Below, in pieces: positions 1-9,417 of a stretch of 64,000 bases of DNA (its first letter is position 1; each line of letters opens with the position of its first letter). The notes under the pieces are model-generated. The model was not told the origin of the DNA. It made no database searches and saw only the letters and a list, made by a program, of their open reading frames with translations. Made by a program: the position numbers and the translations under genes. The stretch lies in NCBI RefSeq assembly GCF_020026305.1, contig NZ_CP075691.1, forward strand, positions 2,542,001 through 2,606,000, read 5' to 3'. This DNA is from Streptomyces sp. 135 (GTDB lineage Bacteria; Actinomycetota; Actinomycetes; Streptomycetales; Streptomycetaceae).

Positions 1-418
1 TGAGGATCGTCAGCGTCGACGGCGCGAGGATCGCGGCGCCGAGTCCCTGGACGGCCCGCGCCGCCAGGAGCTGCCACTCGGCCTGCGCGAGGCCGCCGCC
101 GAGGGAGGCGGCGGTGAAGAGGCCGAGGCCGAGAAGGAACATCCGCTTGCGCCCGAAGAGGTCGCCGGCCCGGCCGCCGAGCAGCATGAAGCCCGCGAAG
201 GCGATGGAGTAGGCGTTGACGACCCACTGGAGTCCGATGGCGCTCATGCCGAGGTCGGCCCGCATCGAGGGCAGCGCGGTGTTCACCACCGACACGTCGA
301 GGACGACCAGGAACTGGCCGGCGCAGGCGGCGAGCAGGACCGCCCACACCGGGGCGGACTTCTTCGGCGGGGCGGTTGCGGCGTCGGGGGTGTAAGTGGT
401 GGAGGGCGTCTGGACCAT
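1..418 (-). CDS. DHA2-family MFS drug transporter (N-terminal part; runs off the window)
   Basis: This is the first ~139 residues of a 14-TM EmrB/QacA-type proton-driven exporter; the rest lies before base 1. After a short hydrophilic leader, TM1 carries the family motif 'FLVVLDVSVVNTALPSM', and the TM2-TM3 loop has the MFS signature 'GGRAGDLFGRKRMF'. Two in-frame ATGs exist, at 427 and 418. GAGAGG abuts the first but sits 9 nt from the second, so 418 is chosen. The substrate cannot be read from the sequence. Confidence 0.85.
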   Translation of the reverse strand, partial: MVQTPSTTYTPDAATAPPKKSAPVWAVLLAACAGQFLVVLDVSVVNTALPSMRADLGMSAIGLQWVVNAYSIAFAGFMLLGGRAGDLFGRKRMFLLGLGLFTAASLGGGLAQAEWQLLAARAVQGLGAAILAPSTLTIL

Positions 419-584
419 GACGACCATCCTCTCAAGCCACACGAGCCGCACGCATCGAAAATTGGCTGGACCCGCCTGGGCCGAAGGGCCTAGGCCTCCG
501 GGCCGCACGCCCCCCCGGCCGCGGCACCTGGGATCGGGGCACGTACCCAGGCCGACGACGCCTGACATCCGGCCCCCGAGCCTC

Positions 585-790
585 TACCGACGCGGCGGCA
601 TCCGGCCGCCGACACCCCCACACCCACACGGCGGCACCCGGCATCCCCGGCCCCCCGCTTCCGCCGACGCAGCGACACCCGGCCGCCGACACCCCCACAC
701 CCACACGGCGGCACCCGGCATCCCGAGCCCCCCCGCTTCCGCCGACGCAGCGACACCCGGCCGCCGACACCCCCACCCCCACGCGCCGCG
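585..790. repeat. 77-78 bp tandem repeat, about 2.7 copies, in a gene-free gap
   Basis: The gap between the exporter and the thiolase (419-1032) is very C-rich and contains tandem copies of a 77-78 bp unit. The core 'ggccgccgacacccccac' recurs at 604, 681 and 759. The rest of the gap shows no convincing gene. The thiolase reading frame stays open past its TAG and includes a WYCGACGAP stretch, but no start with a ribosome site is visible, so I do not call it. Confidence 0.8.
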
Positions 791-1032
791 GCACTGCCCG
801 GCAGCCGAGGCCACCCCCGCCCGCGCGACGGCGCGCCGAGGGTCTCCGGGGCCGCGTCCACCGTCGCAGCGGCCCTGGCCTCGACCCGGCACCTCCACCA
901 CCACAGCCGACCAGCCCCGACCATCGGGGCACCGCAGGCACCGCAGTACCACCGCCCGCCCCGCCGCCACACCGCCGTCCGGAACCCCGAGGTCCCTGCC
1001 CGCAGCAGCACCCGGGCCCAGAACTCCGCCCC

Positions 1033-2217
1033 CTACCGCCGCAGCACCGTCACCACCACCGCCCCGCCAAGACCGATGTTGTGCGCGAGCCCCACCCCGG
1101 CGCCCTCGACCTGCCGCGCCCCCGCCTCGCCCCGCAGCTGCCAGGTCAGTTCGGCGATCTGCGCGATGCCGGTCGCGCCGAGCGGGTGCCCCTTGGAGAT
1201 GAGGCCGCCGGAGGGGTTCACCACCCAGCGCCCGCCGTATGTCGTCGCGCCGCTCTCGACGAGCTTCCCGGACTCGCCGGGCGCGCACATGCCGAGCGCC
1301 TCGTACGTCAGGAGTTCGTTGATGGAGAAACAGTCGTGCAGCTCGATGACGTCCACGTCCTCGATGCCGAGTCCGGACCCCTCGTACACCTGCCGCGCCG
1401 CCTCCCGCGACATCGGCTGTCCGACGACGTCGACGCACGAGCCGGAGGCGAAGGACTCGGCGGTGTCCGTGGTCATGGCCTGGGCCGCGATCTCCACGGC
1501 CCGCCCCGCCAGGCCGTGCCGTTCCACGAACCGCTCGGAGACGACGACCGCGGCCGCCGCGCCGTCCGAGGTCGGCGAGCACTGGAGCCTGGTGAGCGGC
1601 CGGTGGACGGTCTTGGCGGCGAGGACCTCGTCGACGGTGTACGCGTCCTGGAACTGGGCGTACGGATTGTTCACCGAGTGCCGGTGGTTCTTCGCGCCGA
1701 CCGCGGCGAGCTGCGCCTCGGTCGTGCCGTATGCCTCCATGTGCTCGCGCGCCGCGTCGCCGAAGATCTGCGCGGTGGGCGGGGTCATCTCGAAGCCGTG
1801 CCGGGCGGCCATGATCTCGTAGTGCCGGGCCACGGGGGATGTCTTGAAGTCGCTCCCGTCCCCGCCCCCCAGCGAGCCGCGCGCCATCTTCTCGAAGCCG
1901 AGCGCGAGCACGCAGTCGTTGAGTCCGCCCTCGACGAACTGCCGGGCCATCATCAGCGCCGTCGCCCCGGTCGCGCAGTTGTTGTTGACGTTGTAGACGG
2001 GGACACCGGTCAGGCCCAGTTCGTAGACGGCGCGCTGCCCGGCCGTCGAGGGCTGGAAGCAGTACCCGACGGGGACCTGCTCGACGGCGTCGTACGCGAC
2101 GCCGGCGTCCTCCAAGGCCTTGGTGCCCGCCTCCTTCGCCATGTCCCAGTACTGCCACTCGCGCGTCTCGGGCTTCTCGAACTTCGTCATCCCGACGCCG
2201 ACGACGTACGCCTTCAT
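1033..2217 (-). CDS. Lipid-transfer protein / SCP-x-type thiolase (Ltp1-like)
   Basis: A 394-residue thiolase-fold protein resembling the mycobacterial Ltp1 lipid-transfer proteins linked to steroid breakdown. It has the nucleophile region '[11 protein letters not shown]', a downstream '[12 protein letters not shown]' and the C-terminal 'GHPLGATG' loop. Proteins of this type act as thiolases or aldolases on sterol side-chain CoA thioesters rather than in bulk beta-oxidation. The ATG at 2217 follows GAAGGGA by a normal gap; an upstream ATG at 2283 would overlap the preceding gene. It begins 25 bp after the acyl-CoA dehydrogenase stop, so the two form an operon, probably under the KstR-like site at 4453. 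Confidence 0.88.
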   Translation of the reverse strand: MKAYVVGVGMTKFEKPETREWQYWDMAKEAGTKALEDAGVAYDAVEQVPVGYCFQPSTAGQRAVYELGLTGVPVYNVNNNCATGATALMMARQFVEGGLNDCVLALGFEKMARGSLGGGDGSDFKTSPVARHYEIMAARHGFEMTPPTAQIFGDAAREHMEAYGTTEAQLAAVGAKNHRHSVNNPYAQFQDAYTVDEVLAAKTVHRPLTRLQCSPTSDGAAAAVVVSERFVERHGLAGRAVEIAAQAMTTDTAESFASGSCVDVVGQPMSREAARQVYEGSGLGIEDVDVIELHDCFSINELLTYEALGMCAPGESGKLVESGATTYGGRWVVNPSGGLISKGHPLGATGIAQIAELTWQLRGEAGARQVEGAGVGLAHNIGLGGAVVVTVLRR

Positions 2218-2242
2218 GGTGGTCCCTTCGCTGTCGGACGGT

Positions 2243-4411
2243 TCAGTCACGGGGCAGGCCGAGGATCCGCTCGGCGACGACATTCAGCTGGACCTGGGTG
2301 GTGCCGCCCGCGATGGTCAGGCAGCGCGACATGAGAAAGCCGTGCAGCGCCCGCTCGCCCGCGCCCTCGCGCACCGCGCCCGCCGGGCCGAGCAGCTCAA
2401 GGGCGAGTTCGGCGACCTTCTGCTGGTGCGGCGTCTGGATGAGCTTGCGCACGGAGGCGCCCGCGCCCGGCTCGGCCCCGGCGACCTGCCGGATCGTCGT
2501 CCGCAGCCCGATGCAGGCCAGCGCGTGCGCCTCGGCGACGAGCGCTCCGACGCGGGCCCGCAGCGCGCCGTCGAGACCGGCGGCACGGGCGATGAGCGCT
2601 TCGAGGCCGGTGTCGAAGGTCAGCTGGTCGGCCATGTGGACGCGTTCGTTGCCGAGGGTGTGACGGGCCACGCGCCAGCCGTCGTCGACCTCTCCGACGA
2701 CCGCGTCCTCGGGGAGGAGTACGTCGTCGAAGTACACCTCGTTGAAGAGGGACTCCCCGGTGATCTCCTTGAGGGGGCGGATGTCGAGCCCCTCGGCGTT
2801 CTTCATGTCGACGAGGAAGTACGTCAGCCCCTTGTGCTTCGGCGCGTCCGTGTTCGTGCGGGCGAGCAGGATGCCGTGGTCCGCCCACTGGGCCGCGCTC
2901 GTCCACACCTTCTGGCCGTTGACGCGCCAGCCCGCCTCGACGCGTTCGGCCCTCGTCCGCAGGGAGGCCAGGTCGGAGCCCGCGCCCGGTTCGCTGAAGA
3001 GCTGGCACCAGAGGAGTTCCCCGCGCAGGGTGGGCGCGAGGAAGCGCTCCTGCTGCTCCTTCGTGCCGTACGCGATGAGGGAGGGCACCACCCAGGTCGC
3101 GATGCCGAGATCGCTGAGGGTGACCTCGGCGGCCCGCAGCTCCTCCTGGATGACGAGCTGCTGGACCGGCCCGGCGCCGAGGCCGTAGGGCTCGGGGAGG
3201 TGCGGCGCGGCGTAGCCGGTGGGGGCGAGCGCCTTGCGTGCGGCGGCGGGGCCGAGGCCGCGGGCCCGGGTGATCACCTCGCGGGCCCGGGCCCGGTAGG
3301 CCTCCGCCCGCTCGGGCAGTTCCAGGCGCAGCTCCCTGCGCGCGCCGCCCTCGGCGAGCCGCACGGCGCGCAGCCGGTGCGCGTCGCCCGCGCCGAGCAG
3401 CTGCCGCGCCACGACGGCTCTGCGCAGATACAGGTGGGCGTCGTGCTCCCAGGTGAAGCCGACGCCGCCGAGGATCTGCACGCAGTCCTTGGCGCAGGAG
3501 TACGCGGCGTCCAGGGCCGTGCCCGCGGCGAGCGAGGCGACCAGGCTCCGCGCGGCGTCCGGCAGGCCGGGCTCGTCGGCGGCGCGGGCCGCGTCCCAGG
3601 CCAGGGCGCGGGCCTGCTCGACGCGGACCAGCATGTCGGCGCAGAGGTGCTTGACGCCCTGGAACCGCCCGATGGGCCGCCCGAACTGCTCGCGCACCTT
3701 GGCGTGTGCGGCGGCGGTGTCCAGCGCCCAAGCCGCGGTGCCGCAGGCGTCCGCGGCCAGTACGACGGCGGCCAGGTCCCGCACGAGCGCGCGGTCCACC
3801 GCGAGGACCCGGTCCGCCGGGACGTGCGTGGCGTGTGCGGTCACCTCGGCCGTGGGCCGCGTCGGGTCGGCGCTGTCGTGCGTACGCGTGGCCAGCGCGG
3901 CCGCGTCGACGGCCAGCCACACCGGGCCCGACGCGTGGACGGCGGCCAGGATCAGCAGGTCGGCCTCGGCGCCGGAGAGGACGGGCGGCGCCGTCCCCTC
4001 CAGGACGTACCCGTCGCCGACGGACACCGCGGTGAGCGTGCCCGCGTCGAGCGCGACGGCACCGACGCGGGTGCCGGCCGCCAGCTCGGCGGCCATCGCG
4101 TGGGCGCCCGCGCGGCGCAGTACCAGCGAGGCGAGGGAGCTGGACAGGAGCGGTCCCGGGAGCGCGGCCCGCGCCGCTTCCTCGAGGACGACGGCCAGGT
4201 CGAGCAGGTCACCGCCGCCGCCTCCGCACCCCTCGGGCAGGTGCGCGCCGAGCAGCCCCTGCCGGGCGAGGCCGTCCCAGTGGGCGGGGCGGCCGCCGGC
4301 AGGGGGGTCGTCGAGCAGCTCGCGTACCGAGTCCGGCGGGACGGCGCGCGCGATCCACCCGCGTACGGCCGCCGCCAACTCCCCTTGTTCCCGCGTGATT
4401 GCGATCCCCAT
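2243..4411 (-). CDS. Two-domain acyl-CoA dehydrogenase (FadE34-like)
   Basis: At 722 residues it is twice the usual acyl-CoA dehydrogenase length and contains two tandem ACAD modules, as in mycobacterial FadE34, which oxidises cholesterol side-chain CoA esters. The N-terminal module (about 1-350) ends with '[18 protein letters not shown]'. The C-terminal module holds the classical substrate/FAD segments '[18 protein letters not shown]' and '[18 protein letters not shown]'. The start at 4411 is preferred because GAGG lies 6 nt upstream; a second ATG at 4417 is too close. It leads an operon with the Ltp1-like thiolase, and a perfect KstR-type site lies 42 bp before the start. Confidence 0.88.
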   Translation of the reverse strand: MGIAITREQGELAAAVRGWIARAVPPDSVRELLDDPPAGGRPAHWDGLARQGLLGAHLPEGCGGGGGDLLDLAVVLEEAARAALPGPLLSSSLASLVLRRAGAHAMAAELAAGTRVGAVALDAGTLTAVSVGDGYVLEGTAPPVLSGAEADLLILAAVHASGPVWLAVDAAALATRTHDSADPTRPTAEVTAHATHVPADRVLAVDRALVRDLAAVVLAADACGTAAWALDTAAAHAKVREQFGRPIGRFQGVKHLCADMLVRVEQARALAWDAARAADEPGLPDAARSLVASLAAGTALDAAYSCAKDCVQILGGVGFTWEHDAHLYLRRAVVARQLLGAGDAHRLRAVRLAEGGARRELRLELPERAEAYRARAREVITRARGLGPAAARKALAPTGYAAPHLPEPYGLGAGPVQQLVIQEELRAAEVTLSDLGIATWVVPSLIAYGTKEQQERFLAPTLRGELLWCQLFSEPGAGSDLASLRTRAERVEAGWRVNGQKVWTSAAQWADHGILLARTNTDAPKHKGLTYFLVDMKNAEGLDIRPLKEITGESLFNEVYFDDVLLPEDAVVGEVDDGWRVARHTLGNERVHMADQLTFDTGLEALIARAAGLDGALRARVGALVAEAHALACIGLRTTIRQVAGAEPGAGASVRKLIQTPHQQKVAELALELLGPAGAVREGAGERALHGFLMSRCLTIAGGTTQVQLNVVAERILGLPRD

Positions 4412-4452
4412 GGGCATCCTCGCCGGTAGCAGCTGCCGGGACCGCGACAGAG

Positions 4453-4466
4453 TAGAACACGTTCCA
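4453..4466. promoter_or_regulatory. KstR-type operator, perfect match
   Basis: TAGAACACGTTCCA fits TnnAACnnGTTnnA at every fixed position. It sits upstream of the FadE34-like/Ltp1-like operon (minus strand), where a TetR repressor would block the promoter. Confidence 0.75.
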
Positions 4467-4671
4467 ATGCGACGGAAGACTGACGGGCAGTCAGATGGAG
4501 TGGCGACCGCCGAAGCCGGTGACGAGTCGGTCAACGAAAGGTCAAGGCCCCCTCTCGAAGGTCAAGGCTTCCCCTCGTACGACATCCGTCGGAATAGTCG
4601 CCCGGGGAAACAGGTTCGCTTTACACGTACCCCCTGGAGTGTCCGACCTTCCGCCCTGGAGGCCCCACGCA

Positions 4672-6414
4672 ATGTCGATGACGACGACCCACCCACGCGG
4701 CATACGCGGAGTCGTCCCCGTACTCGCCTTCTCCGGCATCGTCGTCGCGGTGATGCAGACCCTGCTCGTGCCGGTCATCAAGGACCTGCCGGCCCTGCTG
4801 AGCACCGCCCCCTCGAACGCCACCTGGGTCCTGACCGCGACCCTCCTCGCGGGCGCCGTCGCCACGCCGATCATGGGCCGCCTCGGGGATCTCTTCGGCA
4901 AGCGGAAGATGCTGCTCGCCAGCCTCGCCGTGATGGTCGTCGGCTCGCTGGTCTGCGGTTTCACCGACGATCTTGTCGTGATGATCGTGGGCCGCGCCCT
5001 CCAGGGCTTCGCCATGGGCGCCATCCCGCTCGGCATCGGCCTGATGCGCGACCAGCTGCCCCGCGAGAAGCTCGGCTCCGCGATGGCCCTGATGAGCTCC
5101 TCCATCGGCGTCGGCGGCGGCATCGCGCTGCCGCTGGCCGCGCTCGTCGCGCAGCACGCCGACTGGCACGCGCTGTTCTTCGGCGCCGCCGGTCTCGGCG
5201 TCCTGGCGATGGCGCTCACCCTCGTCTTCGTGCCGGAGAGCCCCATGCGCGCCAAGGGCACCTTCGACGTGCTCGGCGCGCTCGGCCTCTCCGCCGGGCT
5301 CGTCCTCTTCCTGCTGCCGATCACCAAGGGCAGCGACTGGGGCTGGAGCTCGGGCACCACGCTCGTCCTCTTCGCTGCCGCGGCCGTCGTCCTCGTCCTG
5401 TGGGGCGTGATGGAGCTGCGCGTCAAGGCGCCGCTGGTGGACCTGCGCACCACGGCCCGCCGCTCGGTGCTCTTCACCAACCTCGCCTCGATCATGGTCG
5501 GCGTCGCCTTCTACGCCGTCTCGCTCGTCCTGCCGCAGCTGCTCCAGCTGCCGTCCGCCACCGGCTACGGCCTCGGCCAGTCGATGGTCGTCGCGGGCCT
5601 GTGCGTGATGCCGCTCGGCCTGACGATGATGTTCACGGCGCCCGTCTACGCCCGCCTCTCCGCGAAGTACGGCCCGAAGACCACCCTCATCCTCGGCATG
5701 CTGATCATCGCCGTCGGCTATGGCGCGGGCCTCGGCCTGATGAGCGCCGCCTGGCAGACCATCGTGATCTCGGTGGTGCTCGGCGCGGGCATCGGCCTCG
5801 CCTACTCCTCGCTTCCCGCGCTCATCATCGGCTCGGTCGACCCCTCCGAGACGGGCGCCGCCAACGGCCTCAACACCCTGATGCGCTCCATCGGCACCTC
5901 GGTGTCGTCCGCCGTGATCGGCATGGTCCTCGCCAACACCGCGGACCACGTCGGCGGCGTCGCCGTGCCCACCATGCACGGCTTCCGCCTCTCCTTCCTG
6001 ATCGCCACGGGCGCGGTCGTCATCGGCCTGTTCTTCGCCCTGCTGCTGCCCGCCGCCCGCCGCCCCGCCACGACGCGGCTGCGGGCGAGCAGCGAGGAGG
6101 ACGCCAACCTGGAGCGCGCGGCCGAGGTCCTCGCGGGCTTCCACGGCCGGGTGCACGGCGTGGACGGCGCCCCGCTGCCCCGGGCGAAGGTGACGCTGAT
6201 CGACCCCCGCGGCAAGCAGGCGGGCGCCGCCCTCACCGACTCCGATGGCCGCTACGCCCTGACCGTCCCCGCCGACGGCTCCTACGTCCTCGCGGCCACC
6301 GCCACGGGGCACGCGCCGCGCGCCTCGGCGGCGGCGTACCACGGGGACGACCGGCCGGTGCGGGTCGACCTGGCGCTGACGGATTCTTCCGAGGAGAGCG
6401 ACGTCCCGGCCTGA
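4672..6414 (+). CDS. MFS exporter (DHA2 type) with C-terminal carboxypeptidase-regulatory-like domain
   Basis: A 580-residue protein. Residues ~10-465 are a many-TM transporter with the MFS loop 'GRLGDLFGKRKMLL' and the TM5 antiporter-like 'GVGGGIALPLAAL'. The last ~97 residues are different: 'GFHGRVHGVDGAPLPRAKV' followed by 'DSDGRYALTVPADGSYVL' is a carboxypeptidase-regulatory/transthyretin-like beta-sandwich, predicted to be cytoplasmic if the transporter has an even TM count. Start 4672 is set by GGAGG nine bases upstream; the open frame upstream to 4495 lacks such a site. Substrate unknown; probably a proton-driven exporter. Confidence 0.85.
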   Translation: MSMTTTHPRGIRGVVPVLAFSGIVVAVMQTLLVPVIKDLPALLSTAPSNATWVLTATLLAGAVATPIMGRLGDLFGKRKMLLASLAVMVVGSLVCGFTDDLVVMIVGRALQGFAMGAIPLGIGLMRDQLPREKLGSAMALMSSSIGVGGGIALPLAALVAQHADWHALFFGAAGLGVLAMALTLVFVPESPMRAKGTFDVLGALGLSAGLVLFLLPITKGSDWGWSSGTTLVLFAAAAVVLVLWGVMELRVKAPLVDLRTTARRSVLFTNLASIMVGVAFYAVSLVLPQLLQLPSATGYGLGQSMVVAGLCVMPLGLTMMFTAPVYARLSAKYGPKTTLILGMLIIAVGYGAGLGLMSAAWQTIVISVVLGAGIGLAYSSLPALIIGSVDPSETGAANGLNTLMRSIGTSVSSAVIGMVLANTADHVGGVAVPTMHGFRLSFLIATGAVVIGLFFALLLPAARRPATTRLRASSEEDANLERAAEVLAGFHGRVHGVDGAPLPRAKVTLIDPRGKQAGAALTDSDGRYALTVPADGSYVLAATATGHAPRASAAAYHGDDRPVRVDLALTDSSEESDVPA

Positions 6415-6454
6415 CGTACGTACACATGCGTATACGCGGCCCCGCACGCCGCAC

Positions 6455-6484
6455 GCACCCCCGTCACGCCGGTGGCGGGGGTGC
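6455..6484 (+). terminator. Hairpin after the MFS gene
   Basis: GCACCCCCG pairs with CGGGGGTGC around a 12-nt loop, 40 bp after the stop codon. There is no T-run, as is usual in high-GC actinobacteria. Confidence 0.55.
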
Positions 6485-6557
6485 CGTGCATCATGGGCGC
6501 CGGTGCCGCCCGCAACGCGCGGCACCACCCATTCGTACGTATGACCTGGAGGAAACC

Positions 6558-7214
6558 GTGGCCGTGGCCGCCGAACCCACGCCGGAGGTCCTCGCCGCGT
6601 TCGAGGCCGCCAAGGGCTTCATGCCGCGCGGTGAGGGGCTCGCGCTGTACGCGGCCGCGACGGAGGCCGCCGCGCTCGGCCTGCCCCTGCTGGAGGTCGG
6701 CACGTACTGCGGCCGCTCCACGATCCTGCTCGCCGACGCGGCCCGCGCGGCCGGGGTGAGCGCGATCACCGTGGACCACCACCGCGGCAGCGAGGAGCAG
6801 CAGCCCGGCTGGGAGTACCACGACCCCGAGACGGTGGACCCCGAGATCGGCCTGATGGACACGCTCCCCACCTTCCGCCGCACGCTGCACCGGGCGGGCC
6901 TGGAGGAGCACGTGATCGCGGTCGTCGGCCGTTCGCCGCAGGTGGCGAAGGCGTGGGGCGGGGCGCTCGGCCTGGTCTTCATCGACGGCGGGCACACGGA
7001 CGAGCACGCCACCGCCGATTACGAGGGCTGGGCGCCGCACGTCGCCGAGGGCGGGCTGCTCGTCATCCACGACGTGTTCCCCGATCCGGTCGACATCATG
7101 ACCGGGCAGGCGCCGTACCGCGTCTATCTCAGGGCGCTGGCGTCCGGGGCGTTCACCGAGGTCTCGGCGGTGGACTCGCTGCGCGTGCTGCGGCGAACGG
7201 GAGCGGGGATCTGA
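6558..7214 (+). CDS. Class I SAM-dependent methyltransferase
   Basis: A 218-residue Rossmann methyltransferase of the Methyltransf_24 type. The SAM-binding motif I is 'LLEVGTYCGRSTILLADAA', the acidic strand-2 position is 'ITVDHHRG', and 'LVFIDGGHTDEHATADYEGW' resembles the catalytic/metal strand of O-methyltransferases. The GTG at 6558 follows GGAGG by 5 nt. The gene lies 22 bp before the amidase and may be co-transcribed with it. The methyl acceptor is not evident. Confidence 0.8.
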   Translation: MAVAAEPTPEVLAAFEAAKGFMPRGEGLALYAAATEAAALGLPLLEVGTYCGRSTILLADAARAAGVSAITVDHHRGSEEQQPGWEYHDPETVDPEIGLMDTLPTFRRTLHRAGLEEHVIAVVGRSPQVAKAWGGALGLVFIDGGHTDEHATADYEGWAPHVAEGGLLVIHDVFPDPVDIMTGQAPYRVYLRALASGAFTEVSAVDSLRVLRRTGAGI

Positions 7215-7236
7215 CCTCGCCGATAGGCTCGCCCTC

Positions 7237-8253
7237 GTGTCGTACGTAGGTCCGGAATTCGATCCCTCCCAGCCGCCCCGCCGCCGCATGGGCCGCCCGC
7301 TGGCCGTGACGGTGGCCGCGCTGGTGCCCACCTGCCTGGCCGGCTGGCTGGTCTACCAGGCGACGAGCGGGCCCGACGGGAACGAACCGGCGAGATCGCT
7401 GCCGGCGTCGTCCAGTCCGTCCGCCGATCGGTCCGCGCCCTCCGAGGCCGGCCCACCGTCCCCCTCGAAGTCGGACAAGGGGCAGGAAAAGGACAAGGGC
7501 AAGGACAAGGGCGAGGACGGCAAGGGCGACGGCAACGATTCGAGTACGAAGCCGCCCACGCGCCGCCCCGCCGTGGACGGGCCCCTCAAGGGCAAGGTGG
7601 TCGTCGTCGACCCCGGCCACAACACGGGCAACTTCCGTCACACCGCCGAGATCAACCGCCAGGTCGACATCGGTACGAACCGCAAGGAATGCGACACCAC
7701 GGGCACGTCGACCAACGACGGTTACACCGAGGCCACCTTCACCCTGGACGTCGCCCGCCGCCTGCGCACACTCCTTGAGAGGCAGGGCGCCACGGTCAAG
7801 TTCACCCAGGACGGCGACCGCCCCTGGGGCCCGTGCGTCGACGAGCGCGCCCGGATCGGAAATGAGGCCCGCGCCGACGCGGTGGTCTCCATCCACGCCG
7901 ACGGCTCGGGCGCGGGAAACCGCGGCTACCACGTGATCCTGCCCGCGAAGGTGAGGGGCGGCGCGGCCGACACCTCCCCGATCGTCGCCCCCTCCCGGGA
8001 GTTGGGCGAGCGCATCGCCGGAAAGTTCCTGAGCGCGACGGGCAGCGCCCCCTCCAACTACGTGGGCGGCGGCACCGGCCTGGACGTCCGCAGCGACCTC
8101 GGCGGCCTCAACCTGTCCACCGTTCCCAAGGTGTTCATCGAGTGCGGCAACATGCGGGACGCGAAGGACGCGGCGCTCTTGAAGAGCGCGGAGTGGCGGC
8201 AGAAGGCGGCGCGGGGCATTTCCGAGGGAATCGACGGGTTCCTGCGGGGATAG
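7237..8253 (+). CDS. N-acetylmuramoyl-L-alanine amidase (Amidase_3), membrane-anchored
   Basis: Cleaves the lactyl-alanine bond of peptidoglycan outside the cell. One TM/signal-anchor (about 25-45, 'VTVAALVPTCLAGWLVYQAT') is followed by a ~60-residue Ser/Pro/Lys-rich wall-spanning linker and the catalytic domain (from ~115). Zinc and catalytic residues are visible in 'VVVDPGHNTG', the Glu of 'GYTEATFTLDVA' and 'VSIHADGSG'; 'KVFIECGNMRD' holds the C-terminal glutamate. Length is 338 aa with a GTG start. There are no amidase-specific targeting repeats. Confidence 0.9.
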   Translation: MSYVGPEFDPSQPPRRRMGRPLAVTVAALVPTCLAGWLVYQATSGPDGNEPARSLPASSSPSADRSAPSEAGPPSPSKSDKGQEKDKGKDKGEDGKGDGNDSSTKPPTRRPAVDGPLKGKVVVVDPGHNTGNFRHTAEINRQVDIGTNRKECDTTGTSTNDGYTEATFTLDVARRLRTLLERQGATVKFTQDGDRPWGPCVDERARIGNEARADAVVSIHADGSGAGNRGYHVILPAKVRGGAADTSPIVAPSRELGERIAGKFLSATGSAPSNYVGGGTGLDVRSDLGGLNLSTVPKVFIECGNMRDAKDAALLKSAEWRQKAARGISEGIDGFLRG

Positions 8254-8435
8254 CGCGTGAACGTCCGCGTACCAAGTCGTGCACGTCTTTATCCCGAGCA
8301 GACACCCGCTGTGTACGGACGATATTGTCCTCCCTACGATGAGGGGCCACCCCCGCGCTTCGCGCACCGCGGCACGAACGCGACTACGGCGACAGCGACG
8401 CCTCCACTGACGAGACGACTGACGAAGGACCTGAA

Positions 8436-9302
8436 GTGAATTTCCGCTCCCTCACTCGAGGCGACGGCGTGGTGATCGGAGCAGCGGTGTTGCTCTTCAT
8501 CGCCTCGTTCCTCAATACGTTGGACCCTGATGGCGGCGACAGTGACAAGCTGCCCAACGCCTGGGAAAACGGCAACCTGCTGATCAGCGTGTACCTGCTC
8601 GGCATCATCGGTGCCGCGCTCATCGTCGTGGGCCGCGCGATGCCGCAGCAGCGCAAGGTCGCGGGTCTCGACCTCGGCCAGCTCGGGGTGGCGTTCACCA
8701 TCGCCTCCGCCTTCAGCTCGCTCGGCGCGATCTTCGACACCGACCAGTCGTACGGCTTCTTCTTCGATAACAGCCTGGGTGGGGGCGGCGAGTCCCCCGA
8801 CGCCGGTGTCGGCCTCATCCTCGGCCTGATCGGCGCGCTCGTGCTGGCCGCCGCCGCGGTCGCCACGCAGATCGTCCCGGCCCTGAAGGCCCCCCTCATG
8901 GGTGCCCCGCGTCCGGCCGCCCCGGGCCCCTACGGCGGTCAGCCGCAGGGTGGTTACGGCTACCCCGGCGCCGGTGCCGGTCAGCCGCAGCCGGGTGCTC
9001 CCTACGGCGGCCAGCCCGGCCAGCCGCAGGGGCAGTCCTTCGGTGGTCAGCCGCAGCCGCAGGGCGGGCAGACCCCGCCGCCCGCGCAGGCGCAGGCGTC
9101 CGGTGACTTCTCGCCGTTCTGGTTCGCCGTGCCGGTGCCGCGTCCGCTGTACGCGGAGGACGGTTCGCCCACGCCGATCGCCGAACTGGCGCCCGGCACC
9201 TGGTACTTGGCCGTCGAGCAGCGCGGCGCGACCCTGGTGGCCCAGACGCAGGACGGCCGCCGCGGCGTGTTGCAGGACACCACGGGGATCCAGCGCGGCT
9301 GA
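8436..9302 (+). CDS. DUF5336-type membrane protein with Gly/Pro/Gln-rich linker
   Basis: A 288-residue protein with four predicted TM helices in the first ~150 residues, then a low-complexity segment built of GGQPQPG-like repeats (about 160-225), then a small soluble domain ('FAVPVPRPLYAEDG' to 'GVLQDTTGIQRG'). The GTG start at 8436 has GAAGGA upstream. The layout matches DUF5336 actinobacterial membrane proteins. The function is unknown; the C-terminal part may be a ligand- or protein-binding module. The 182-bp gap before it holds no other gene. Confidence 0.75.
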   Translation: MNFRSLTRGDGVVIGAAVLLFIASFLNTLDPDGGDSDKLPNAWENGNLLISVYLLGIIGAALIVVGRAMPQQRKVAGLDLGQLGVAFTIASAFSSLGAIFDTDQSYGFFFDNSLGGGGESPDAGVGLILGLIGALVLAAAAVATQIVPALKAPLMGAPRPAAPGPYGGQPQGGYGYPGAGAGQPQPGAPYGGQPGQPQGQSFGGQPQPQGGQTPPPAQAQASGDFSPFWFAVPVPRPLYAEDGSPTPIAELAPGTWYLAVEQRGATLVAQTQDGRRGVLQDTTGIQRG

Positions 9303-9319
9303 CCCCACAGGCACTGCGC

Positions 9320-9349
9320 GGCCCCTCGCCCTTCCGGGTGGGGGGCCGT
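9320..9349 (+). terminator. 13-bp stem-loop terminator
   Basis: A 13-bp GC stem (two G-T pairs) closes a TTCC loop 17 bp after the DUF5336 gene. The following bases are 'ttgtcg'. Confidence 0.7.
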
Positions 9350-9377
9350 TGTCGTACAGTCTCCCGCCAGTGCGTAG

Positions 9378-9392
9378 CTGACGTAACGTCAG
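9378..9392. promoter_or_regulatory. Palindrome CTGACG-taa-CGTCAG before the F420 oxidoreductase gene
   Basis: A perfect 6-bp inverted repeat with a 3-nt spacer, 25 bp upstream of the start codon at 9418. It is placed like an operator over or after the promoter. It does not fit the KstR pattern, so a different repressor is implied. Confidence 0.4.
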
Positions 9393-9417
9393 GAACCAGG
9401 AACGGGAGGGCGCGCCT

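Noticed and set aside
585..790. CRISPR-like or phage attachment repeats
   Set aside because: Direct tandem copies with no spacers, no integrase and no flanking att-like duplication.
490..1011. Possible zinc-ribbon gene after the thiolase
   Set aside because: It continues the thiolase frame beyond its stop, has only one CxxC knuckle, runs through the tandem repeats and has no ribosome site.
3453..7214. A 1253-codon plus-strand frame
   Set aside because: It is antisense to the FadE34-like gene and off-frame to the MFS gene; only the last 219 codons (from 6558) are the methyltransferase.
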